Of a DNA stretch of 64,000 nucleotides, positions 45,748 through 57,115 are shown in pieces. The notes beneath the pieces are model-generated. The model was given only the letters and a program-made list of their open reading frames with translations. It had not been told where the DNA came from and did not search any database. Origin of the DNA: Phlegmacium glaucopus (taxonomy: Eukaryota; Basidiomycota; Agaricomycetes; Agaricales; Cortinariaceae). The stretch lies in NCBI GenBank assembly GCA_015039465.1, contig MU130477.1:143191-207190 (forward strand), read 5' to 3'. Every line of letters starts with the position of its first letter. Position 1 is the stretch's first letter. The position numbers and the translations under genes are program-made.

Positions 45748-47056
45748 TATAAATCATTATTTGTGTTGTTGTAAAACACTAACCAGAGAGCAGTGGACCA
45801 GTCTTTAGGTCAAGAGACTCCCTGTTATTTGTTTAGGGAAGGCTTAGCCTTAGACTTGTAACACACAGAGGTAGGGGGAAAGAATAGAGAAGAGAAGGAT
45901 GAGGATGAATGAGCAAGAGTCTTCAATAAGACTATAGTAGTTGACAGTAGGTTGACAGTAAAAGACTGAAAAAGCAAACTTAGAGGGAGGAATTCACTGG
46001 AATTCCACTGAGAAGATGACTGTTGGGGAGTGAGAATGAATTGAGATGAACTACCTATCCTGGTACAAAAGAGCAGTATTTATACCCTAAGGATGAGGCT
46101 ATGTAGAACAATAAAAAGAAAGAAGTACATGCTGTCAAAGGAAGAAAGATAAAGAGAGGACAGCTGCAAGAAGAAAAGAACAATGGAAAAGAAGAAGGAA
46201 CAATAAAAAAAATCTGTAAAGTGTCAAAGCGCAAGAGAAAAGAAAAGAAGGCAGTGTACATAGTCCAATAGCAAAAATATATCAACTCCATAGGCGTGTG
46301 GTCATGTCAAAAAATGTGAAAGGTCCTGAGTCAACACTTGAAAGCCACAGCCTTGTTCCCAAGAAAACACTACTTGCCCATGATCCCATGTCGCGCAGCC
46401 TTGATAACACTTGACACACTGCAAGAATAATCCTCTGCTGCTGATTCATCTGCAATTCCTGCTTAGTTGCGATCCTCCTGGACTTCCTAAGTTGTCATAA
46501 AGAGGGTGGGAAGGCTTCATGTACCACGTGAATGATGGTTTTGGCAGTGAATGATAAGATAAGAGGTAGATAATCGAGGATAGGGGACTGAGTGCGATCC
46601 AAGAGCGAGGGATGGCAAGATAGATGGCTGAGGGGAAGACTTGTGGGTCCATAGCCACAACAGCAATGACAAAGCCTCTGACATAATGGGATATGTGGCT
46701 GATGCATCCATAAAGAGGCCGTTCTTGAAATGATGGACCAAAGATACGATCAAACGCAAGCCGATGACCGATGAGAATAGTAGATTGATTGCTTTGTTGG
46801 ATCACTAGCCAAGGGACAAATGGATGGTAGATTCTCAGGAGCATGTCAATAGTGTAAACGATGGAGAGCATAGTGTGAGACATTGAGAATATGATGAGCG
46901 ATGAGGGTGATAATGTTGAACAAATGATTTTGTTGACCAGGAACGCGATTCAGGGCCGCTTCCAAAATAGGTAAGTGAATTCAAAGTCCACTTATTTTCA
47001 TGATGGCAACTTTTACACTTTCTTCTCACACTACCAATCAGTATTGGTGCACGATA
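45748..47056 (-). mobile_element. LTR-like element B3 (1309 bp)
   Basis: An inverted copy of B1, from TATAAATC at the left to GTGCACGATA at the right. The flanks are ACGG and CCGG, a 4-bp duplication with one mismatch. It contains the conserved frame at 46446-46883. It borders the gypsy element but is in the opposite orientation, so it is not that element's LTR. Confidence 0.82.
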
Positions 47057-47060
47057 CCGG

Positions 47061-48410
47061 ATTTCCACTGAGTTCGATGATGGCGGTGAAGTGTTCAAGT
47101 AGATGCAAAACTGGGAAGCCGCCGGAGGACCAAGCTATCGGTAAAACAACAAAAATATCAAAGAAACAAGACAATAGAAAAGAACAAGTCGACATACAAG
47201 AAGGCGATGAAGTTGTCAAAGAAAGGGAGTTGGAATTGTCAGAAGAGCAAGGAGAGCTTGGTGAGATACCATACGCAGTTGTAGAACCACTACCAGTGGT
47301 GAATAGGCAACAAGGAAAGAAAGGAGATAGTGAAGTCAGAATTGTAAAGGAGAACAGATTTAAAAATGTCGCACCTTTGCAATCAGATAACAGGGCCAAA
47401 GCAATAATAAAAGAAGCCCTAAAGAACCCGATAGGAATCACAACCAAGGACTTGCTGAGTATCTCAGAGCCGGCGAGACAGGAGTTAAGGTGATTGTTAA
47501 CAAAGAAACAGCTAGAAAAGAAGTCAGTAACCTTTGTGTTGGACAAAGAGAAAGAGCAAGATAGCTTACCGCATGAAAAAGAAGAAGCAGTAATATATGT
47601 GGAAAAGTTACCTGAGGTTTCGTATGAAATACAAAAAGAGGGAACAAAAGACATACCCAAAGGGGGTCCAGTTATTGGAGATCTGGTAGTCCAGTACTTG
47701 AACACGCTGCAACCTGGGGAAAAGCCCAAATGAGTGATAGTAGCTAAAGAGTCACATGGGTTACGAGCGGTGTAGTTGATCAATGGGATTGGCAAAGTCA
47801 AGTTGTTGGATGGAGGTTCTCAGATAGTCTCGATGGCTAAAGATGTAGCGGTAGACCCAGAAGTGACCTGGGACCTGGATATTGTGGTGTACATGCAAAG
47901 TGCCAATCGGGCTTTGGAGCAAACTTTAGGTTTGGCTAAAAATGTGCCTTTGATTTTCGGATATATTACCGTCTACCTACAAGTACATGCATAAATGAAC
48001 TGGCCTACAAAGTACTATTGGGGAGACCGTTTGATGTAATAACGGAAAGTATGGTAAAGAACAAAAAGGACAGAAGTCAGTTGTTAATGCTGACTGACCT
48101 GAATTCAGGTGAAAGATGTGTCATGCATATGCATGAATGAGGCAAGCTGCTGACTGTGTTAAAAGGCCAGTAAAGGAGGATTTTCGGAGGTCTTTGATGA
48201 TTTGATGAATGAGCAAGGAGAAGGAGCCTTTGTGATAGAAGAAAGTGAAAATATATGGAAGGTGACAGGATATACCTTACCTAGAGGACAAAAAACTTTT
48301 GAAAAAGAGGAGCTTAGAAATGTGTATCTGGCTCAGTTGATGATTAGTCCAAGGTTTGAGGATAAGGATTGAGTGGTACTCACTGAATATTTAGAAAATG
48401 GAGCTTTGAG
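47061..48410 (+). pseudogene. Gypsy gag/protease remnant
   Basis: The first part (to 47490) gives KENRFKNVAPLQSDNRA and LKNPIGITTKDLLSISEPA, blocks typical of basidiomycete gypsy elements. After a stop at 47491 the frame goes on with KKSVTF, then VQYLNTLQPGEKPK. The protease region is near 47810 (LDGGSQIVSM, where the active-site triplet is Asp-Gly-Gly) and extends to LGRPFDVITE near 48030. Single-base shifts and stops at several points mean no full protein can be made. Confidence 0.8.
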
Positions 48411-48423
48411 GAGCCAATGAGAG

Positions 48424-49563
48424 TTGATAACGTTGATCAGAAGCACAAATATGGTGGAATCAAGTACTAGGAGTGTGTATAAGTATAAACCGGTAGACAA
48501 GAAAGTGAAGCCGGTTGTACAAGAATTACCTGCAGAGTTTCGGATTCAGAGGGAAATTAAAGGTGATCCATTGGCAGAGATGCCTAGGTTATCACCAAAC
48601 CCACCAGAATTTGAGCCGACAGGGAGATGTATGCAAGAAAGGAAAGATCAAATCAATAAAGTACATGAGGGTGAATTCCTTTGGCCAGAAGAAAGGAAGC
48701 TTGTACATCACTTTATGATGCTACAGAACCATGGTTTTGCATGGGACGACTCAGAGAGAGGAAGATTCCGTGAGGATTTCTTTCCTCCCATTGACATCCC
48801 TGTCGTCCCACACAAACCGTGGGTGCTGAAAAATATACTGATACCACCGGGATTGTATAAAGAAGTATGCAGGATTATCAAGCAAAAGATAGATGCAGGG
48901 GTATACAAACCATCTAACTTGTCATACCGGTCATGGTGGTTGTGTGTAATAAAGAAGGATGGAAAGAACTTACAAATCATACATAGTCTCAAACCATTAA
49001 ACAAAGTAATGATAGCACACTCTGGAGTGCCACCAGCGACAGAGACATTAGCAGCTCAGTTTGCGGGATGGGTGTGCGGAGGAATGTTTGATCTATATGT
49101 AGGCTATGATGAATGAACATTAGCAGAAAATTTGAGAGATTTAACCACGTTCCAAACACCTTTTGGAGCATTAAGGCTAGTAATGTTACCTATGGGATGG
49201 ACTAACTCAGTCCCAATATTCCATGATGACGTGACATATATTTTGCAGCTGGAAATTCCAGAAGTGACCATACCATTCATTGACAATGTCCCTATAAAAG
49301 GACCTAAGTCAAGATATATGAGAAAGGATGGGACTTACAAAGTTATAGAAGAGAATCCAGGAATCAGGAGATTTGTATGGGAACATTTCCAAGGATTAAA
49401 TAGAGTGGTGCAGCGCATGAAATACTGTGGAGGTACATTTTCAGGGCATAAGACAGTCTTGTGTGCGGCAGAAATTATAGTTGTAGGGCACCGTTGTACA
49501 ATGGAAGGACGATTACTGGAAGTCGATCATGTAGGAGTGATTAATAGATGGCCAGTGTGTAAG
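48424..49563 (+). pseudogene. Gypsy reverse transcriptase remnant
   Basis: The fingers and palm are recognisable: IPPGLYKEVCRIIKQKIDAG, SLKPLNKVMI, FQTPFGALRLVMLPMGWTNS. There is an in-frame TGA at 49115 directly after GYDE. The catalytic segment reads PFIDNVPIKGP, with Asp-Asn where Asp-Asp is expected, so the enzyme would be inactive even without the stop. Solo LTR D interrupts it after WPVCK. Confidence 0.88.
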
Positions 49564-49567
49564 ATGG

Positions 49568-50463
49568 TGATAGGATCCATATAACCTCTAGGTTCGTAAA
49601 CTGGTTATTTTTGTGATTTAACAACTTCGCAGTATACGCAGATGCCTCGTGGGTACCAACCTCATTTGCACTCTCACTCGCGGTTCTCGCATATCCTTCG
49701 CACCTCACATAACATGATATAGTACTCGCATAACCTTCACACATCACTTCTACGACCTTCATGACTATCCAAAGCACCCTAATTCCTCTTCACACTTCAT
49801 ATTTCGACATATCTTCAGTTCCCTCAGTCAATATTGGACTTAACCATTTGATTCCTTCGCAACCACACCTTCGCACAGCCACTCTCTAATCTCGCAGTCT
49901 TTCATGGTTTTGCATACGCATTCCTTACCTCTCCAAGCATCCTTTTCATTGGTATTATCATGGTCTGTGTTGTTTTGCATGTACTTTCTTTCATCTTTCC
50001 ATATATATATTTTTACCATTCTTTCGAAACAGGAGGTCATTCAACTGACCTCCTTACTCATCACCTTTATTTTTACTTTATCTCCTATCCCTTCATTACC
50101 AAACTACTGGACCCATGTGACTTCACATTAGCTCAAATTTTACATTACTGTTTCGCATATCCGCACCTGGTTAGTTTATTACTCTTGTATTAAGTACCTG
50201 TAGCAAGTAGGAGGCCAGGGGAACAAGAGACGGCCAGAGTTTTGATCCCATAAACTTTGCAGCAACATTCTAAGTCAATAGTCTCATTCTTTAAGCTACT
50301 TCGCGCACTGCATTCTTGTTCACAAACTTTGCTATCTTTGCGACCTATTCTTCTTGCATATTTCAATACCGCAAACTTCTCTTTAAATTCTATCGAGGAA
50401 AACTACATTAACCCCTCTGAACTATGTTACTACTTGCGGTCTGATCCCACCGCAGGTACATCA
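49568..50463. mobile_element. Solo LTR D (896 bp)
   Basis: The ends are TGATAGGATCC and GGTACATCA (TG...CA), and ATGG flanks both (49564-49567, 50464-50467). The gypsy frame is interrupted exactly between WPVCK and SEVRMF. No coding content is seen. Confidence 0.82.
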
Positions 50464-51052
50464 ATGGTATCAGAAGTAAGAATGTTCTTTGGAACCATTG
50501 GGGTGTGTAGGGTCTTCATAAAAGACTTTGCGAAATTAGCTGGACTGTTGAACAAGTTGTTAAGGAAAGACATACCATTCAACTGGGGTCCAGCGCAGGA
50601 GAAGTTGATGGCAGAATTAAAAATAGCATTGGGAAACACTGTGCCTTTAGGAAACATCGATTATGAGAGCGAGGGAACAGTAGTGTTGGTGGTTGATACG
50701 TCTTGGAGAGCTGTTGGGTTCTATATATATCAGGAGTCAGATGATGGCAAGAAAAATAAAATGTTTGTCAAATTTGGTTCTATAACATTGAACGAGCGAG
50801 AAGCACGGTTTTCACAACCAAAAAGAGAGTTATTTGGGCTGAAGAGAGCTTTGGAAGCGAGCGAGTATCTGTTAATTGGTTGTAGGAAGCTAGTGGTAGA
50901 AACTGATGCCAAGTACATCCATGGGATGTTGAATCATCCTGAAATGGGTCCAAACGCAACCATAAACAGAGGGATCAAAAAGATTCTGATGTTTCATTTT
51001 GAATTGCGGCATGTGGCAGGAAAGACATTTGGGCCTGACAGACTGTCAAGAC
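50464..51052 (+). pseudogene. Gypsy connection and RNase H remnant
   Basis: It resumes with SEVRMFFGTIGVCRVFIKDF and contains the RNase H blocks VVLVVDTSWRAVGFYIYQ, FSQPKRELFGLKRALE and VVETDAKYIHGML, ending at FGPDRLSR. The hAT-like element E follows. The part itself is open from 50464 to 51052. Confidence 0.85.
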
Positions 51053-51919
51053 TAGTGTTTGGAAGTCCGGTCCAGTCTGGTTTTTTGGTATTTTTTGACA
51101 GGACCGGGACTGCAACCGGTCCACTAAGCTTCTAGAAGGTCAAAAGACCGGACTGGACCGATTAGGACCAGTCCACATTGGTTTTTTGCAGTCCTGGACC
51201 AGTCCTGGTCCAAGACTGTCCAGGACCGGACTTTTGACAAATACCGGTCATATTTTCATATATAACATCAACAAAATATGTAGATGTGATCTATACCTTT
51301 AGAATAAGCCCAAGAACGTTAAGTTCTATTGGGAATTGACAATTTTATGGTGATATTATTTGTTCCCTACTATTTTGTGTACATTTTTACTGTTTTATTT
51401 TTTTCTCAGTGAATATTTGACCAATAAATACGGTCTTTATCTTGTTTTAAAGGGAAAAATAAGCTGAACTTTACACTCCGCCACGTCTTCCTCCAGGAAT
51501 CCACCTGGACTGCCCGGAATCCTGGAGGAATCCTCCAGGAATCCAGGAATTCCTGGTAAATGAGAAAATTCCTCACAGATTCCAGGTGGATTCCGGGTGG
51601 ATTCCTGGGATTCCTATCTAATTCCTGGTGGATTCCTTGTTAATTCCTGGTGGATTCCTGGTATTCCTGGTATTCCTAGTATTCCTGGTATTCCTAGTAT
51701 TCCTGGTATTCCTGGTGGATTCCTGGTGGATTCCTGGTGAGTTCCTGGTGGAATTCTGGTGAAATCAGCCAAGTCATTGACTTGTTTTATTTAATTTTAT
51801 TTTTCCTTGATTTTTTTTTGACTTTTGATTGTTAGATATATATTGAAAATTATATAAATACAAATTCACATTAATAATATATTATTCACTTATTAATAAC
51901 CTATTAACAAAACTAAAAA

Positions 51920-52455
51920 TGTACCCCCATGAGGGGGTTGTCGATCATAATAAAAATATATATATAAAACCCCCATGAAGGGGGGTTCGTCATCGTTCGC
52001 GCATGTTGTCGTAGTCAATTAAAATAAAGAATAAAATTTTTTAAAAAGACCCCCCGGTGAGGGGGGGTGTCGTCATCCATGCTGGTCGTCGTCGCGGCCG
52101 TCATTCATGTGTCGTCACCTTGCTAATAAAACCCCCAGTGAGGGGGGGGGTCGTCGTCGTCGTGGCCATTGTTCGTGTGTGTTTATCCAGGTAATAAAAG
52201 TAAAAACCCCCCCAGCGAGGGGGGGTTGTCATTGTCGTACGTGGTTGTTGTGTGTGGTGGTGGTGGTGCGTGGTGGTGGTCGTTGCGGTCATCGTCTGTG
52301 TAGTGTACTAAAATAAAAAATAAAAAATAAAAACCCCCCCAGTGAGGGGGGTTCGTCGTCGTCGTTCGCATGTCATTGTCGTCGTCCGTGTGCTATCGTC
52401 GTCGTAATATATCAATAAAATAAAAACAACCCCCCCCCAAGTGAGGGGGGGTCGT
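51920..52455 (-). repeat. Array of seven C-tract/G-tract hairpins
   Basis: Hairpins of the form CCCCC, AGTGA or similar loop, GGGGG lie at about 51923, 51969, 52049, 52131, 52206, 52333 and 52430. They are separated by AT-rich bases and GTCGTC repeats. Read on the minus strand they match the hairpin modules of element H. Confidence 0.8.
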
Positions 52456-52790
52456 TGTCGTTGTCGTTGTGGCTGTTGTGGCCATGGTTGTTGTTGTTGT
52501 TGTGGTCGTTGGTGGTGGTGGTGGTGGTGGTTACGTCGTTGTCATCGTCATTACCTTTGTCGTTGTCGTTGTCGTTACCCCTCATCATCATTACCCCTCA
52601 TCGTTGTTACCTCTCCTCGTTGTTACCTCTCCTCGTTGTTACCTCTCCTCGTTGTTACCTCTCCTCGTTGTTACCCCTCCTCGTTGTTGTTGTTGCTCAT
52701 TGTTGTTGTTGGTCATCGTTGCCACCCGTCTTGTCGTCCTTTATCGTCCTGGTTGTCGTGGTAGTTGTGAGAAGACGAAATGATGTTTGT
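52440..52790 (+). repeat. GTT/GTC simple repeats and TTACCCCTCCTCG tandem
   Basis: GTTGTCGTT-type microsatellite is followed by about seven units of CTCGTTGTTACCTCTC at 52590-52690. Frames through it are low complexity. Confidence 0.75.
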
Positions 52791-53377
52791 TGATTTGTGA
52801 GAAGTGCAGTCACATGTGGTCACGTGACCATACCTCGCGGTCTGAACAAAATTCGGAATTTGAATGGCGGCAAGGCATTGCCACCACACATATACAAATT
52901 ACAGTTAACTTATATACATTTAAATTACTATTGACTTATATATGGTTCTTTTAATTTTGAATAATATTTAAAAGTAAGAGTTGATGGAATTCCCAGGATT
53001 CCGGGTGGATTCTGTGTTGGGGATTCCTAAGGAATTCCGGGAATCCTGGTATCAATTTCATTGTGTACCAGGAATCCTCCTGGAATCCTCCTGGACTGGG
53101 AAGAGCCAGGAATGTCAATTTCAGGGGGAATTGGCTGGTAGAAAATTCCTCCCGGAATCCTCCAGGAATAGGTAGGAATCCACCAGGAATCCTCCAGGAA
53201 GACGTGGGGGAGTGTAAAGACCTCAAAATAAGGGCTACAAAACTACCGGTTCAGACCGGTCTTTTTCCAGTCTTTGCTTCTCAAAAACCAAAAAACTAGA
53301 CTGCTGGTCCAGTCTTTTGCAGTCTGGTCCAGTCTTTTTCCAGTCCTGCAACTGGACTTCCAAACACTAGTCAAGAC

Positions 53378-53610
53378 GAGAATGGCAAGAAGGGGATGAG
53401 AAGTACCCACTGGATGAGGATCTCAACGACCTCAGTGAACCACCAATCTTAATAATAGGAGAAGGCAAGATGCCACCATTAGACTTTGAGGAGTTCAAAG
53501 ACGAGATTGATACATGTGGAGGTTACTTCCAAGGTCTGCCGAAGTCAGTTGGCTGCTTTTCTAAAGAATTAGAGTCAGCGAGACGTCAGTGTCAACTAGA
53601 AAAAGGAGGT
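53378..53610 (+). pseudogene. Gypsy linker between RNase H and integrase
   Basis: It resumes right after element E with blocks such as LDEDLNDLSEPPIL and YFQGLPKSVGCF. It is cut by element G after CQLEKGG. Confidence 0.7.
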
Positions 53611-54763
53611 CTTTACACTAAGCCACTAATTCCAATCAGAGTCCAATCAGATTCCAAGCAGTCCAATTGGACTCAAATTTGGCTGGAGCACCAGCCATTT
53701 TCACATTTTGAGTCCGAGCCCAGTCTGAGCTCAGTCCAAGTAAATTGCTCAGACTACTCGGAATCTGATCAGACTTACTCAGACTTGGTCCAAGTAAATT
53801 GCTTAGACTACTTGTTTGTACTCATGTTTGTACCCATGTTTGTCCTCTTCCCACACAGACCATTGGTCACATGATCACAGATAAGCATGATTTCAAGCAT
53901 ATACTGGTCAGAGTAGATTACATAAGATTCCAAAAAAGGAAATTTTTAAAGATGGTAGAGAATTGTTTTAGGACCCTGAATATGTTTAAAATTCTATTAA
54001 TAGCAGCTCTCCTTATTGAGAAAATTGCAAAATACTTTCCTGGACACAGCGGTTAAACATTCTATATGAAAATTTGAGGTCTTTGCTGTGATCCCCCAGA
54101 TCAGATCAGATCTGAGCAGATTTGGCAGGCATTCTGAGCAGATCTGAGCAGAATGGAAACTATATACCTCCCTAACCTTAATAAAACCTTAACCCAAACC
54201 TTAACCCCAACCTTAGCCCAAACCTTAACCAAACCTTAACCAAACCTTAACTAAACCTTAACAGAAGTAGCTAGTAGGTCTCTATTTTCCCAGATCCACT
54301 TGGATCCACTCAGAATCTGAGCAGATCTGAGCAGATCTGGTTGGATATAACAATTCTGATCAGATCAGATCAGATCTGGTGAGGGGACAGAAAAGTACTG
54401 GAAAATTCATAAATTCATAAATTCTAAATAAATTCTAAGGGACTCCCAGGGCCTCCTGATGTGATTTAATCCAGATGGTCAATGCACCAGGATGCACTAA
54501 AGGTGTCAAAATCATTTTTCCTGATGCAGTCCAAGTTCAGTCCGAGCTGAGTCCGAGCTGAGTCCGAGTCCAAGTAAAAAATTACTTGGACTTGGACTCA
54601 ACTCGGACTCAGCTCGGACTGAACTCAGACTGAACTCAGACTGAACTCAGACTGAACTCGGACTGACTCAGACTGAACTTGGACTTTTGATGTTTTTACT
54701 TGGACTACTCGGATTCCGATCAGATTACTCGGACTCCAATCGGACTGGTGGGTGAGTGTAAAG
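53611..54763. mobile_element. TIR element G (about 1.15 kb)
   Basis: The ends are CTTTACACTAAGCCAC and, from the right, CTTTACACTCACCCAC, close to the ends of F. GTC may be a 3-bp target duplication (53609-53611, 54763-54765). The interior repeats GGACTC/GAGTCC and GATCAGATC and has a CCTTAAC array at 54175-54262. No transposase is seen. Confidence 0.72.
54175..54262 (+). repeat. CCTTAAC-type tandem repeat
   Basis: About ten imperfect copies of AAACCTTAACC lie inside element G. They resemble, but are not, the usual fungal telomere repeat CCCTAA. Confidence 0.8.
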
Positions 54764-55112
54764 TCTTGGGTTACAGCGACCATTTGTGAAACCAGAGGAT
54801 ATGGAGGAACATGACTATAGAAAGTTAGTAAGTAAGGACAGCGACACACTTCTTTACAGACAAAAAAGGGAGGTTGTATAAGAGAGGCATGGACAGCGCC
54901 CATAAACTAGTAGTCAAGAAAGAAAGATGGACATATATGATGAGAGCTTCACATGACAGTTTGGGACATCGGGGCTTCTATGCGACAAGAATGTTAATAG
55001 TGGAATGCTTTTGGTGGCCAGAGACGGAGCGTGATGTGAGCTGGTACTGTAAAACTTGTCATTTGTGCCAGCAGCAACAAAAGTTGTTAGTAAAAACACC
55101 ACCAGTGGTAAC
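54764..55112 (+). pseudogene. Gypsy integrase zinc-binding remnant
   Basis: It contains HDSLGHRGFYATRMLI and WYCKTCHLCQQQQ, the His-His-Cys-Cys zinc finger of retroviral-type integrase. A stop at about 54878 and the LTR C2 border interrupt it. Confidence 0.85.
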
Positions 55113-57110
55113 TGTTAAGTTTAAAACAAGGAAGTCACGTCGGAGTTACTCTGGAACGGACGGAACGGAACCGGAACAGTAAGCGGAAAGGACGTTGGCC
55201 TCAGCGTGTGTGCTGTGCCGCCCAGCTCCTAAGGTGTCCTGATTTCAGAACGGAAGAAGAAGTAATAAGACGGAAGACCTCAGTGACTTAGAGGACGAAC
55301 AAGAGGAGGAAACAAAGTTGATATTCGAACTGAGGGAAAACATACAAGTTCGAGTACTTTAAATATAAAAGGAATTGCAACCGAAATATAGAATATAAAT
55401 ATAAGTGCTGCGTTCTGCTCCCGGAAAAGGTCCTGCATTCTTGGGTGAATAATCCATGGCTGGTGTGCTGACTGATAGTGGGAAAGTGATGACAAAGGAA
55501 TAGTTGTTATGACGAAGGTGTGGTAAGGGGTTTGGGATATCGTCGGAAGAGTCGGAGTGATACGGAGAAGTCTCGGAGTCGGACGTAGGAGGAGTAGAGT
55601 CGGAGACAAGGGAAAGTACTGGAACGGAGTACGGACTACCGGAAACAACTCCGTCGGAGTCGGACCGGTATAAATCGTTGTTGTTGTTGTATATAAACAC
55701 CAACCAGAGAGCAGTGGACCAGTCTTTAGGTCAAGAGACTCCCTGTTGTTCGTTTAGGGAAGGTGTAACCTTGACTTGTATCACACAGAGGTAGGGAGCA
55801 AGAGTAGAGGTGAGGAGGATGAGGATGAATGAGGAAGAGTCTTCAGTAAGACTATAGCAGTTGACAGTGGGTTGACAGTAAAGGACTGAAAAAGCGAACT
55901 CAGAGGGGTTAAGGAAGAGGATGAGGAAGAATAAGAGGGAGTCTTCAGCAAGACTATAGTAATTGACAGTGGGGATAGATTGACAGTTAAAGGACTGAAA
56001 AAGCGAACTTGAGGGAGGAATTCACTGGAATTCCACTGAGATGATGAAAGTGGGGGGGTAAGAATGAATTGAACTGAACTACCTATCCTGGTACAAAAGA
56101 GCAGTATTTATACCCTAAGGATGAGGCTATGTAGAACAATAAAAAGAAAAGAAGTACGTGCTGTCAAAGGAAGAAAGATAAAGAGAGGACAGCTGTGAGA
56201 AGAAAAGAACAATGGAAAAGAAGAAGGAACAATAAAAAAATCTGTAAAGTGTCAAAGTGCGAGAGAAAAGAAAAGAAGGCAGTGTACATAGTCCAATAGC
56301 AAAAATATATCGACTCCATAGGCGTGTGGTCATGTCAAAATATGAAAGGTCCTGAGTCAACACTTGAAAGGCGCAGCCTTGTTCCCGAGAAAACACTACT
56401 TGCCCATGGTCCCATGTCGCGCAGCCTTGATAACACTTGACACTCTGCGAGAATAATCCTCTGCTGCTGATTCATCTGCAATTCCTGCTTAGTCGTGATC
56501 CTCCTGGACTTCCTAAATTGTCATAAAGAGGGTGGGAAGGCTTCAGGTACCGCGTGAATGATGGTTTTGGCAGTGAATGATAAGATAAGAGGTAGATGAG
56601 TGAGGATAGGGGACTGAGTGAGATCCAGGAGCGAGGTATGGCAAGATAGATAGCTGAGGGGAAGACTTGTGGGTCCATAGCCACAACAACAATGACAAAG
56701 CCTTTGACATAATGGGAGATGTAGCTGATGCGTCCATAAACGGGCCGTTCTTGAAATGATGGGCCAAAGATACGATCAAACGCGAGCCGATGACCGATGC
56801 GAATAGTAGATTGATCGCTTTGTTGTATCACTAGCCAAGGGACAAACGGATGGTAGATGTTAAGGAGCATGTCGATAGTGTAAATGATAGACAACATAGT
56901 GGAAGACATTGAGGATATGATGAGCGATGAGGATGTTATCGTTGAACGAATGGTTTTGTTGACCAGGAACGCGATTCAGGGCCGCTTCCAAAATAGGTAA
57001 GCAAATTCAAAGTCCGCTTATTTTCATGATGGCGACTTTTAAGCTTTCTTCTCATGCTACCAATCAGTATTGGTGCGCGACACCGGAGTAACGTGTGACA
57101 GAATGTAACA
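55113..57110 (-). mobile_element. Solo LTR C2, split by element B4
   Basis: The same family as C1. GTAAC flanks both ends (55108-55112, 57111-57115), a perfect 5-bp duplication. B4 lies at 55669-57082 within it. Confidence 0.92.
55669..57082 (-). mobile_element. LTR-like element B4 (1414 bp) nested in C2
   Basis: An inverted B copy with CCGG on both sides (55665-55668, 57083-57086). C1 at 42741 shows the same site empty, confirming the borders within one base. The conserved frame is at 56472-56909. Confidence 0.92.
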
Positions 57111-57115
57111 GTAAC

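Larger units (their letters stand above)
51469..53219. mobile_element. TIR element F (about 1.75 kb) nested in E
   Basis: The ends are CTTTACACTCCGCCACGTC and, reading in from the right, CTTTACACTCCCCCACGTC. The subterminal parts repeat ATTCCTGG and GGAATCC motifs. No clear target duplication is visible (AAC against GAC at best). The interior has seven C/G hairpins and GTCGTC-type repeats; no transposase. Confidence 0.8.
51053..53369. mobile_element. hAT-like element E (2317 bp with nested element F)
   Basis: The TIRs are a perfect 16 bp, TAGTGTTTGGAAGTCC, and the 8-bp duplication GTCAAGAC flanks them (51045-51052, 53370-53377). The subterminal regions are packed with GGACTGG and CCAGTCC. 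Without F the element is about 570 bp, a MITE-sized derivative with no transposase. Confidence 0.92.

Noticed and set aside
45748..47056. B3 as the 5' LTR of the gypsy element
   Set aside because: It is in the opposite orientation to gag-pol, has its own flanking duplication, and the same family sits solo at three other sites.
52441..52793. Val/Arg/Cys-rich frames as proteins
   Set aside because: Three overlapping frames over GTT/GTC microsatellite; low-complexity translation only.
54175..54262. Internal telomere
   Set aside because: The unit is CCTTAAC-like rather than CCCTAA, short, and lies inside a TIR element.
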